Shown here: positions 38,751 to 47,584 of the stretch, one piece after another
Position numbering within the stretch: position 1 is the stretch's first letter
Layout of the letters: every line of letters begins with the position of its first letter
Assembly (NCBI GenBank): GCA_963700515.1
Contig: CAVOXY010000024.1
Coordinates: 186,001 to 250,000, forward strand
Reading direction: 5' to 3'
Length of the DNA stretch: 64,000 nucleotides
DNA from: JAJRVM01 sp963700515
Lineage (GTDB): Bacteria > Planctomycetota > Planctomycetia > Pirellulales > Pirellulaceae
Notes under the pieces: model-generated
Database searches by the model: none
Seen by the model: the letters and a program-made list of their open reading frames with translations, nothing else
What the model was told of the DNA's origin: nothing
Made by a program: the position numbers and the translations under genes

Positions 38751-40133
38751 ATGAAAACCAGCTACTGTGCGTTTGCCGCCATGTTGAGTTGTGCGCTCGT
38801 TGCCAACTCGGCCGTCGGCCAGACGCTCAAACATCCCACGTCGGTGCGCCCGGCGTCACTGTCGAACGACAACTACTACGGTTACTACTACGGCGACGAC
38901 GAGCCAGCCTCTCCCAGCGATGCGGACGCTCAACCCCAGCCCGCCGAACCACAAGCTGCCGAACCTCAACCTGCCGCGCATGCCGCCTCGGGATGCACCA
39001 GCTGTGATCCCTGCTGTGGCAGCGTATCGTGCGACGGTTGCGATTCCTGTTACCTGCTGGGCGGTTCCGAGCCGTTCAAGCTATTCCAGGATTCGGATTG
39101 TGGAATCAATGCTGGTTTTTGGACCCAATTTGGCTACCACACCGAGGGCGCCAATGGATTCGGCACCGGCCTGATGAACAGCTATCCCAATAATCTCCAA
39201 CTGCACCAGCAATGGGCCTACTTAGAGAAGGTCGTGAACACGGGCGGCAGTGGCGTGGATTGGGGATTTCGCGTGGACTACGTCTACGGTACCGATGCTC
39301 CCGACACCCAAGCTTTCGGCGGCCAATTGGACGACTGGGATTTTGGTTGGTGGTATGGACCCGATGGCAACGGCTACGGCAGCGCCATTCCGCAAGCCTA
39401 CGCCGAAGTGGGGATCAACAACCTGAAGGCGAAGATTGGTCACTTCTACACCGTCATGGGCTATGAAGCGGTGCCGGCCACCGGCAACTTCTTCTATTCG
39501 CATTCGTTCGAATTCTACATTTCTGAACCGTTTACCCACACCGGCGTGCTGCTGGACTACGCCCTGGCCGACGACGTGACGGTGGTCGGTGGTTGGACCG
39601 CGGGCTGGGACACCGGTTTCACGAACAACGGCGGTAGCTGCTTCATCGGCGGACTCCGGCTCCAATTGACCGACAACGCTGCTCTGTCCTACATGACTTC
39701 GTGGGGCGATGCCGGCTTCGATGACCAGTTTGGCAATCCGGGAAGTGACACCAACGGCTACTTCCACACGATTCTGTTCACCTGGGATGTCAGCGACAAC
39801 TGGACCTACGTTATGCAGAGCAACCTGATCGACAACGACCTGTTGCTGGGCTCCAACAAAGACGCGATCTCGTGGAACAACTATCTGTTCTACACCATCA
39901 ACGATTGCTGGAAGGTCGGCACGCGCTTCGAGTATTTCAAGGATCCGCGTATCCCGGTTCGCCAAACTGGCGGCGACGCGGTGAACGAAGTCTACGACTT
40001 CACGGTCGGCCTGAACTACAAGCCGATGGCCAACGTCGTGGTTCGTCCCGAACTGCGTTGGGATGACTTCCATCGAGACTCTGGCCTGCAGGACACGTTC
40101 CTGTTTGGCATCGATACGGTGATCACCTACTAA
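38751..40133 (+). CDS. Outer-membrane beta-barrel porin, BBP2 (OmpL-like) family
   Basis: 460 residues, intact. Start 38751 gives a signal peptide (MKTSYCAFAAMLSCALVANS, then AVGQ). Residues of about 45-105 are a Pro/Ala linker and a Cys cluster (CTSCDPCC, CDGCDSC), which may bind metal or cross-link. From about residue 115 a barrel begins: WTQFGYHTEGANG, EVGINNLKAKIGHFYTVMGY, SHSFEFYISEPFTHTGVLLD, DDVTVVGGWTAGW, and the final strands NVVVRPELRWDDF and FGIDTVITY. These are BBP2 (PF07642) hallmarks, suggesting passive diffusion through the outer membrane. Flanked by two 67-bp-unit repeats and followed by a strong hairpin terminator. Confidence 0.9.
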   Translation: MKTSYCAFAAMLSCALVANSAVGQTLKHPTSVRPASLSNDNYYGYYYGDDEPASPSDADAQPQPAEPQAAEPQPAAHAASGCTSCDPCCGSVSCDGCDSCYLLGGSEPFKLFQDSDCGINAGFWTQFGYHTEGANGFGTGLMNSYPNNLQLHQQWAYLEKVVNTGGSGVDWGFRVDYVYGTDAPDTQAFGGQLDDWDFGWWYGPDGNGYGSAIPQAYAEVGINNLKAKIGHFYTVMGYEAVPATGNFFYSHSFEFYISEPFTHTGVLLDYALADDVTVVGGWTAGWDTGFTNNGGSCFIGGLRLQLTDNAALSYMTSWGDAGFDDQFGNPGSDTNGYFHTILFTWDVSDNWTYVMQSNLIDNDLLLGSNKDAISWNNYLFYTINDCWKVGTRFEYFKDPRIPVRQTGGDAVNEVYDFTVGLNYKPMANVVVRPELRWDDFHRDSGLQDTFLFGIDTVITY

Positions 40134-40181
40134 TTACCGTCGCCGCGTCCTCCGTGGACAGCGGCAACTCCGCACCAAAGC

Positions 40182-40214
40182 AAACGCCGCTCAGAACAGA
40201 TCTGAGCGGCGTTT
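40182..40214 (+). terminator. Hairpin terminator after the porin gene
   Basis: A perfect 14-bp inverted repeat, AAACGCCGCTCAGA and TCTGAGCGGCGTTT, with a five-base loop, 49 bases after the porin stop. The flanking AAA...TTT adds a weak T-tract. This is the clearest factor-independent terminator in the window. Confidence 0.85.
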
Positions 40215-40374
40215 CTGATTGGCTGCGGCCCGTTCGCGCAACCATGGATTGCCGGAGCTTGAGACGATGCTTGCCGCAGTTGCCAAGCTCTTCTCTACGA
40301 AGGGTCACCGTACGGGCTGTTGAGAGATCGGCCGTTGGGCAACCGTTCACGGGTTTGGGGTTAGCAGCGTGCCA

Positions 40375-40470
40375 AATGTTGAATGTTGAATGTTGAATGT
40401 GAATGTTGAATGTTGAATGTTGAATGTTGAATGGTTGAATGTTGAATGTTGAATGTTGAATGTTGAATGT
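40375..40470. repeat. Heptamer array (GTTGAAT)n
   Basis: About thirteen 7-bp units of GTTGAAT with two indel variants, lying between the porin terminator and copy 2 of the 67-bp-unit repeat. No gene overlaps it. It belongs to the same period-7 class as the other arrays but has a different unit. Confidence 0.9.
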
Positions 40471-40721
40471 GTGAAAAAGTCGCCAGAATCGACAATGGCG
40501 CGGCCATCATGCCCTTCCCCTGGTTAACCGTTCACCATTTCTTATTCACCATTAAGAATTCTCCGCAGTGCGACCATCATCGCCGCACTGCCAACCGCCA
40601 AGGTCGCAAAGCTGATTCGTGCCGCTGAAAACGCTCTCTCGCCGTGAACGGTTACGCCGTTGGTCGCTGCTGTGCCGTGTGCCATGGCGACCATTTCTAT
40701 TCCCTCCGCCCTGCTTATCCC

Positions 40722-41000
40722 GGCGGAGCCACAACTGGTGAGCTACCGACCAGGCCATCCACCTATCAGGCTTCCGTCGGGTATATCCCGGCGGAGCCAC
40801 AACTGGTGAGCTACCGACCGGCCATCCACCTATCAGGCTTCCGTCGGGTATATCCCGGCGGAGCCACAACTGGTGAGCTACCGACCGGCCATGACACACC
40901 ATCGGTCGAGTCCCCAACGTGCCATCACACCGGCACGTCTTCGAGACCCAGTCAAGCCGCGGCATATTTCGGCCTCGGCGGGGCGCCGTTTGGCCTTCGG
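40722..41000 (+). repeat. Composite repeat with 67-bp tandem units, copy 2
   Basis: About two and a half units of the 67-bp repeat (unit starts at 40770 and 40837) followed by the same tail as copy 1 (GACACACCATCGGTCGAGTC to GGCGGGGCGCCGTTTGGCC). Same orientation as copy 1, with the porin gene between them. The remainder of the interval to 41465 has no recognisable feature. Confidence 0.9.
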
Positions 41001-41465
41001 CCGCTCGACTCGGCACGGTCCGACTGGGGGGCAGTCATCAGGACTTGAGTTGCCGATCAGCCAGCGCAGATTAGCGAGGGCAGGTGGCCATCGCTCGCTG
41101 CCGGCGTGTCACCTGACGCGGCGCCGGGTGCCCGTGGTTCATCCAGAGAGTGTATGATCGAGCCATCACATCTGGACACATCAGGCTGCTCAACTGCGCA
41201 TCCCTGGCTGCACGATAACTGCGCAGCCCCTGATTAGGCGACATCCAATGGGCGGTCGTCCCATAATCTATTGTCGCGCGTAACTTGTTTCTTCGTAACC
41301 AATTGGGGCGATCATCCCGAGCCCGTTGGGGCTCATCGCCAGCATGTTGGCACAGTGATTGCTTCGCGACAGGGCAGGCATCTGTGGAAAGAACAGACGA
41401 GCAGCTCAGCAGAACCCGAGGGTAGCCTGAGCGCGGACATTCTCCTTCTGGAAAGGCTGTATTCA
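41001..41465. other. Intergenic upstream of amt, about 465 bp
   Basis: Between the repeat tail and the amt start. It should contain the amt promoter, possibly nitrogen-regulated, but I cannot point to a convincing sigma-54 (TGGCAC-N5-TTGC) or other operator sequence. No small gene is supported. Confidence 0.35.
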
Positions 41466-42906
41466 ATGACTTGGCGAAGTATGAGGGTTGGTACCTTTCT
41501 CCTTGTGGGACTGGTGGGAATCAGTTTGGCCGTTGCGGCGGTCGCGTTTGCCCAGGAACCATCGGCCAGTGATGGGGCGGCGCAAGAGGCACCTGCCGCA
41601 GCTCCGGCTGAGGACGATCAGCCATCGAAGGCTGAAGTGATTTTCGCGGTTGACAACATCGTGCTGTTGGGTGCCGCGGTGCTGGTCCTGTTGATGCAGT
41701 CCGGATTCGCCATGTTGGAAGTGGGGCTCAATGCCGCGAAGAACGCCACGAACATTCTGTTCAAGAACTTCATGGACATGGCATTGGGAGTGCTCCTGTA
41801 TTTCTTCATCGGCTATGGGTTGATGTATCCAGGCGAAGCGTTTGCAGGGCAAGTTCTTCGGCTGGGGAGGGTTCGATATTAGCCAGGCAACTCCCGCACG
41901 AATTGACGGCTGGCGAGCTGGATCCCCAGGTAGACTTCCTGTTTCAGGTGGCCTTTGCTGCCACGGCCGCGACGATCGTCTCGGGTGCCGTGGCTGGACG
42001 CATGAAGTTCGTTGCCTATCTCGTCTACAGCTGCGTGATCTCGGCTCTGATTTATCCGATCAGTGGCATGTGGGTTTGGGGCGGAGGTTGGTTGGCCAAG
42101 AATTGGGCTTCCACGACTTCGCAGGGTCCGTGGTGGTCCACGCGGTGGGTGGATTTGCAGCTCTGGCAGGTGCGATCATACTCGGGCCCCGCATCGGGCG
42201 TTTTGTGAAAGGACGTTCGATCGCCATGCCGGGGCACAATCTGGCTTTTGCAGCGTTGGGCGTCTTCATTCTGTGGGTCGGATGGTATGGATTCAATCCG
42301 GGCAGCCAACTGGCGTTTGCGGGAACCGTGAACACGCATGCCACTGTGTTAATCGCCGTGAATACCACGCTGGCGGCGGCCGCCGGTACGGCCGTGGCCA
42401 TGATCCTGGCCTGGGTGCTGTTCGGGAAGCCGGACCTGACGATGGCCTTGAACGGTGCGTTGGCCGGCCTGGTCGGCATCACGGCCAATTGCGACGCGGT
42501 CACGAATCTCGAGTCGATTGTGATCGGTGCTGTCGCAGGCGTGATCGTGGTGGCGGGAATCCTGTTGCTGGACAAGTTGAAGATCGACGATCCCGTGGGT
42601 GCCTTCCCCGTACACGGCATGTGCGGAGTTTGGGGTGGCATCGCGACGGGTATCTTTGGCGAATACGAGCTGGGGACGCAGTTGCTCGGCTCCCTCGTGA
42701 TTCCGTTGTGGGCGTTCGGCACGATGTCCGTGCTGTTTCTGGCCCTGAAGGCGATCGGACTGCTGAGAGTTGGTCCGGAGGAAGAGCAAGCCGGACTCGA
42801 TATATCCGAACACGGCATGCACGCGTATCCGCCAGCACTGGTGGTCGATTCCACCATGATGCCGGCCGGGGCGCCCATTCCGGTCTCCTCCGGCGGGCAG
42901 AGTTAG
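41466..42906 (+). CDS. amt: Ammonium transporter, three frameshifts
   Basis: About 480 residues. The N-terminus has a signal-like helix (GTFLLVGLVGISLAVAAVAF) and an Ala/Pro/Glu linker, then Amt helices: VLLMQSGFAMLEVGLNAAKN, FGWGGFDIS, GSVVVHAVGGFAALAGAIIL (first pore His), WVGWYGFNPGSQLAF, LAGLVGITANCDAVTN and VGAFPVHGMCGVWGGIATGI (second pore His). The twin histidines and Phe gate region indicate NH4+/NH3 conduction. Shifts are at about 41849 (an extra G in GCAGGGCAAG), 41900-41915 and 42102. A start at 41481 is also possible. Paired with glnB 450 bp downstream. Confidence 0.92.
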
Positions 42907-43359
42907 ACGTAGCCTTTTCATCTCGGCTGTCGCGCCGCAATCGCGCGGCAGCCATGTGTTGGGAAACACCTGTAGGTTCGGTGTGTTTCGCTCAGCCAGA
43001 AGGATGCCCCGCGGCCTTGGGCAGGTGAACGCCTCGCCTGCCCGGGCCAGGGGTGTCGTTTCGTGGATGTCGTCAGCTCCCGCCGCTGCTGGGCGCACCG
43101 ATGCGTTTGACGCACAATAGGCCGGCAGCCAGAAACGGACAGGAATGGGGCCGCGGGGGGGCCTCTGGCCCGCGACCAGACGGTCTTGCTGACACGAATT
43201 CCGTCTACTTCACAAGCACTCCGAATTCTGTACGAGAGTTCCAAGGAGTGTCGGCAGCGCTGAGTTGAATCAGCGATCTTGCGGGTCGCCGTCGTTACAG
43301 CTAGATTCTACTTGGCGGTGGTACTTCCGCGATTCGACGTTCCAGGAGTGTGTCCGACC
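42907..43359. other. Intergenic between amt and glnB, 453 bp
   Basis: Longer than usual for an amt-glnB pair and probably carries its own glnB promoter. Frames on both strands lack starts and family resemblance. No repeat or hairpin stands out. Confidence 0.35.
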
Positions 43360-43707
43360 ATGAAGCTGATCATCGCGATCATCCAACCGAGCCGACTGGA
43401 AGCGGTCAAAGCGGCGTTGACAGAGGTCGAAGTGTTTCGCTTGACCGTCATGGATTGTCAAGGATTCGGACGCCAGAAAGGGCAAACCGAAGTCTATCGC
43501 GGCCATGAGTTCACGATCAACCTGTTGCGCAAGGTTCAGCTCCAGATTGCGGTGAATGAGGAATTCGTCGAACGGACCATCAGCGCCATTCTGAAAGGTG
43601 GTCGCACGGGCGTGAAAGGGGAGATTGGAGACGGTAAGATCTTCGTCCTTCCCATGGAAGACTGTTTGCGGATCCGCACGGGCGAACGCGGCCCGGAAGC
43701 CATCTGA
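43360..43707 (+). CDS. glnB: P-II family nitrogen regulatory protein
   Basis: 115 residues from ATG 43360 (MKLIIAIIQPSRLEAVKAAL), intact. It senses 2-oxoglutarate and ATP/ADP and would regulate the Amt channel encoded upstream. T-loop: GFGRQKGQTEVYRGHEF, where residue 51 is Phe instead of the uridylylated Tyr51 of the enteric protein. Nucleotide loop: IGDGKIFVLPMEDCLRIRTG. The stretch after the T-loop (LRKVQLQIAVNEEFVERTIS) is normal. The absence of Tyr51 implies no uridylylation at the usual site. Confidence 0.94.
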   Translation: MKLIIAIIQPSRLEAVKAALTEVEVFRLTVMDCQGFGRQKGQTEVYRGHEFTINLLRKVQLQIAVNEEFVERTISAILKGGRTGVKGEIGDGKIFVLPMEDCLRIRTGERGPEAI

Positions 43708-43822
43708 CCGCCGAACAGCCCGTTTCCCTTCTAGAGACGGTTATTCACCCAACGATACCGCCGCGCCGCTGAGACGTCTCTCAGGACAGCCCTCCAGGAG
43801 ACGGTGGACCGCTTGTCCGATT

Positions 43823-44851
43823 TTAGGGATCGAAGGCTTCCGTGAATGGATTACGCCCGCGCGGCATCCATTTCGCCATGGCAATTCCCAGGAAGTACAG
43901 CAGGCAGAGCGGCATGGCCATCAGGATCATGCTCATCGGATCGGCGGGAGTCAGGAACATCGAGATCACGAAGATAACCAGTACCGCGATCCGCCATTTC
44001 TCGATATAGGCTTTGAGCGAGAAAATACCGATCCGGTTCAGGAAGAACATGACCAGCGGCAACTGAAACGCGATGCCGAACCCGAGCGGCAAGATCAGGA
44101 CGAAGCCAATCCACTCGCTGATTCGCGGATCGGTCTGGATCTCCAAGGCCCGGTTGAATTGGAACAGGAAATTCAACACGTATCGAAATACGACGAAGAA
44201 GGCCAGCGCGCATCCGCTCCAAAACAGCACCAGACTGATCGGCAGAAACACGTACATGTACTTCCTCTCGTGAGGGTACAGCCCGGCGGCGACGAACGAC
44301 CAGATTTGCCAGAAGATGTAGGGGCTGGCCAGCAGCATCCCGGTGACAAAACCGGCCTTGACCCAGATCATGAAGGGCTCCTGGGCACTCAGTGATTGCA
44401 CGTCGGTGTTAGGCTTTCGCCAGATGCGAGTCTTCACCATGCGGGGTTCCGGCAGCGGCAGCGGCATCTCCACGATGTCCGAATCGGCCGAGATGTCTTC
44501 GAAAGCATTCGGGCTGTCGCTGGCAATCCGTTCCAGTTCCGACTGTTCCAGATAGACATCTTCAAACAGTAACCGTTCCCGCTTCATGAACTCCTTCACT
44601 TCATCAGGGACGTCTTTGCCGTAGATCCGTGTCAATTGCTCCTCGGCCAACAGTTCATAGTGTTCATCGAGTGCTGCTTTCAACGGTGTGGTGGTCCAAC
44701 GCACCACGTACTTGGCCACGGCCAGCCCTACGATGAAGCCGATAACCAGGCCGACGACGGAACGGAACAGCACGACACGGAGTTCGTCGAGGTGCTCGCC
44801 GAACGTCATCGTGGAGCTTTCGAAGAGATCTTCATTGGGATTTCTGGGCAT
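43823..44851 (-). CDS. tatC: Sec-independent protein translocase TatC
   Basis: 342 residues, longer than the roughly 260 of E. coli. Signal-recognition motif MTFGEHLDELRVVLFRSVVG at the N-terminus, six transmembrane helices, and APYxFWQ-like SPYIFWQIWSFVAAGLYPHE with the conserved Glu. The extra length lies in the first periplasmic loop, about residues 50-150, which is Glu-rich (YLEQSELERIASDSPNAFED). It binds twin-arginine signal peptides. One candidate substrate, the toroid protein at 53543, is in this window. Convergent with glnB, intact. Confidence 0.93.
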   Translation of the reverse strand: MPRNPNEDLFESSTMTFGEHLDELRVVLFRSVVGLVIGFIVGLAVAKYVVRWTTTPLKAALDEHYELLAEEQLTRIYGKDVPDEVKEFMKRERLLFEDVYLEQSELERIASDSPNAFEDISADSDIVEMPLPLPEPRMVKTRIWRKPNTDVQSLSAQEPFMIWVKAGFVTGMLLASPYIFWQIWSFVAAGLYPHERKYMYVFLPISLVLFWSGCALAFFVVFRYVLNFLFQFNRALEIQTDPRISEWIGFVLILPLGFGIAFQLPLVMFFLNRIGIFSLKAYIEKWRIAVLVIFVISMFLTPADPMSMILMAMPLCLLYFLGIAMAKWMPRGRNPFTEAFDP

Positions 44852-45486
44852 GGTACGGACCCTTATCAGCTGAATGCCTGCCGGCGTCCGAGGCGATGGA
44901 GCAAGCGCACAATCGCGTCATTCGCACGATGGATCGTTCGCGGTCGGCCAACACCGAACGCGACACTCCGGATCACGGCCGATCACGCAACGAACGTGTC
45001 GCGCATGCCGCCACGGTGACGCAGAGCAGTAAGAATCGTACGGAGGGAAGCTGCCGTACCAGGTGAGTTGGTCGCCGCGCTGAGGCTCAGGCGACCGACC
45101 CCCATCATAACAGGCCCGTCGCGGGGCGACAAGCGAAGACCCGCCAGGGCTTGCGGGCCGTTGATTTCGTCTCCCACGACCAGGTAACCATTCGTTTGCC
45201 CTGGGGGCCACCTCCCGCGTCATGGGTGGGGTGGGCTTTATCGCCAGCCTCACGGCGGGTAGAAAGAGGGTCGACCAGCGCAGCGTTCGGCCGCCACCCC
45301 CATACCGCCCCCTCGGCGTCGCGTCAGAACTCGGACAGATTCGGGCACCTCCCGAAGTTTGGCGACTTCGGCTACGAGCTTGCATCCCACTTTTCTCGAC
45401 CCCAAAATGCTTCCCAGCGTGGGGCGACGGGGCGACGCGAGGTGCGGTGAGACACTCACGAAGGAACCGAGGACTCTGCAGCGATC
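44852..45486. other. Unassigned 635-bp stretch upstream of manA
   Basis: High GC with several locally palindromic strings (for example GGGCGGTATGGGGGTGGCGG on the minus strand). A minus-strand frame ending at 44983 reads YLVVGDEINGPQALAGLRLS and continues SLSAATNSPGTAASLRTIL, which looks weakly protein-like, but a stop precedes it and I know no relatives. I checked for an RNase P RNA pattern and found no conserved GAGGAAAGUCC or ACAGAA block. Confidence 0.35.
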
Positions 45487-46469
45487 ATGAATGCGAACTA
45501 CCCGCTTCGATTTCAGCCCGTGCTGCGCCGCTACCTGTGGGGCGGTCGACGACTTCAAACCGTCTTGGCCAAGCCCTTGCCCGAGGGCGAGGATTACGCG
45601 GAAAGCTGGGAATTGGTCGATCACGGCGAGGACCAAAGTGTCGTCACCACGGGGCCGCTGAGCGGCACCTCGCTCGGGGATCTCATAACACAACTGGGAC
45701 CCGCGCTGTTGGGGCGTCATGCGCCCAGACGCAGTTCCCCCTCTTGTTCAAGTTCCTGGACGCCCAGCAGAACTTGTCGATACAGGTGCATCCCAATGAC
45801 CGGCAGGCTGCGCGACTTTCTCCACCGGACCGAGGCAAGACGGAAGCGTGGATCGTGCTGCACGCCGAGCCCGGCAGCCGCATCTATGCCGGCTTGGAAC
45901 CGACGGTTGACTGCGCGACGTTGCGACAATCTCTGGCTCAGGGAACGATGAGCCAGTGCCTCCACTCTTTCCAGCCGGCCGTGGGGGACTGCCTGCTGAT
46001 TCCCGCCGGCACCGTCCATGCCTTGGGAGCAGGGTTGGTGATTGCCGAAATTCAGCAGTCGAGCGACACGACTTTTCGGTTGTACGACTGGGACCGCGCC
46101 GGGCCAGACGGACAGCCGCGAGCGCTCCATATTGAGCAGTCGCTGGCGGTGATTGACTTCCAGGGTGGTCCGTGTGCCCCCTGTACGCCGCGACCTACTT
46201 CCCTCCGGCACGTCGAGCGGTTGGTAGCCTGTGACAAGTTTGTCGTGGATCGCTGGCGATTTTCGACCAGCCGCTCGCTGGGGGGCGACAATCGTTGCCA
46301 CATCCTGGTGCCGCTCTCTGGTTGCGTGGCGGTCGAACGGGACGCCTGCCCCACCCCACTCGGCCTCGGCCAGACCATGCTGCTGCCGGCTGCCGCTGGG
46401 TCCGTTGACTTGGCACCCCACGGTGCGGTCACGATGCTGGATATCTACCTGCCCGATGAATTCGAGTAG
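45487..46469 (+). CDS. manA: Class I mannose-6-phosphate isomerase, one frameshift
   Basis: About 327 residues, cupin fold. N-terminal YPLRFQPVLRRYLWGGRRL and ESWELVDHGEDQSVV, then, in another frame, FPLLFKFLDAQQNLSIQVHP with zinc ligands in QVHPND, KTEAWIVLHAEPGSRIYAGL and LIPAGTVHALGAGLVIAEIQ. C-terminal LDIYLPDEFE. It interconverts mannose- and fructose-6-phosphate for glycan or GDP-mannose supply. The shift is near 45720 (GCGCCCAGACG, consistent with one lost G or two extra C). No neighbour in the pathway. Confidence 0.9.
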
Positions 46470-46928
46470 CTCCGCGACCCCCCAAGTTGCCTGATCCGAC
46501 TGGCCCCCACGCAGATCCGGTGAAGCTTCTCTAGAGCAGACAGATTGGCGCCATCTCGGAGCGTCCTGCTCAAGATCCTCTGCGGCGGCGTCGATGCTGT
46601 CGATGATAGCACTTGACGGCCTGCCGCTTGATCGCTCGATTTCGTGCGTGGTATTCGCCTTCTGCTGGAGGAGCTGGGAGCCTATAATCCTCCGCCCTTC
46701 AAACGGGATGCCAGCGGAAAATCGCAGCGAGTTCGTCAGGTCTTGCGACAGCCATTCGTGGCTTCGGCAACCGTTGATGCGGGACTCTTCCAGCGAACGG
46801 GACTTGCCAGCGTCACGATTTCGCCTGTGTCTGACCAAGCGGGCTGCGGATGATTCGTGATGCGCACGTGGCTCCTCGGCACGCCGCTCAAGGTGTCGCG
46901 GGGTTCAGCAAAGACAAGGTGGATGAAC
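46470..46928. other. Intergenic, 459 bp
   Basis: Between manA and the small lipoprotein gene on the same strand. Open frames here lack starts and resemblance. No repeat or strong hairpin found. Confidence 0.4.
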
Positions 46929-47180
46929 ATGAAGAATGCATGGAAAGTAGCGGTTTTCACCTTGTTGTTGGCCGGGCTCATCGGTTGTCGATCGGGTCGC
47001 TCACTGCTGCAACCTCCCGGCACGACTGAGAAACAGCGGATTAACGCGACGGTGTTTGATCCGTATGCCGACAACGAAATCGCTCCGGAAGTCGTCGGAG
47101 GGCGTCCCAGGGATTTTCAGCAGCCGCTATCGGACGCGGACCGCAGTCGCTTGTTCCGCAAATACTCCACCCCCTACTGA
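46929..47180 (+). CDS. Small planctomycete lipoprotein
   Basis: 83 residues from ATG 46929, which has AAGGTGG six bases upstream. An in-frame ATG six bases earlier is less likely. Signal peptide and lipobox: MKNAWKVAVFTLLLAGLIGC, with Cys20 as the lipidation site. The mature part contains QPPGTTEKQRINATVFDPYA, DNEIAPEVVGGRPRDFQQPL and a basic end. The combination 'PPGT...QR..ATV.DPY...E..PEVVGGRPR.F..PL' is one I know from planctomycete small secreted or membrane proteins. Function unknown. Confidence 0.72.
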   Translation: MKNAWKVAVFTLLLAGLIGCRSGRSLLQPPGTTEKQRINATVFDPYADNEIAPEVVGGRPRDFQQPLSDADRSRLFRKYSTPY

Positions 47181-47584
47181 TCGCCCAAGGTTAGGTGTTT
47201 TGCGGCGACAGCTTCCGCGAGTTTGGCCGCTGGCCTTGTCTTGACCCACAAGTCCATCACGGGGTTTTATCCCGGTGGAGAATCTCGAGATGTGAGGAAG
47301 GACGAGACTGCTGGTCCCGGCCCCCGAGGGTGGCCACGCCTGGGATGGTAGCCGGCAAACCGCTATGATTAGTCGGTGGTCGTTTCCCTGTTTCTTGCGG
47401 CCAGCTGCCGTGAGCGTCTTGATGTGCTCGGTGTCCTGTGAGGGGACGTAGCATCTTGAGACGGCTCGGAGGCCTGTGAGGCCGGGGCGTGAAGATGGGT
47501 GAATAGATCCTTGCCGGGTTGACCATCTCTGCTCCACAGCGGGCGTCTGGTATTCCTTTCCCTGTCATCCCATGGGCTCTATCG
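47181..47584. other. Intergenic, 404 bp
   Basis: Holds an imperfect hairpin around ACGGGGTTTTATCCCGGTGG (47260-47280), whose TTTATCCCGG resembles part of the 67-bp unit flanking the porin. Otherwise nothing recognisable upstream of the rluB start. Confidence 0.35.

Noticed and set aside
44860..45480. RNase P RNA gene
   Set aside because: The GC-rich interval lacks the conserved GAGGAAAGUCC and ACAGAA blocks in either orientation, so I do not call it.
45717..46838. 373-codon minus-strand frame opposite manA
   Set aside because: manA zinc-site motifs are on the plus strand. The minus frame has no family resemblance.
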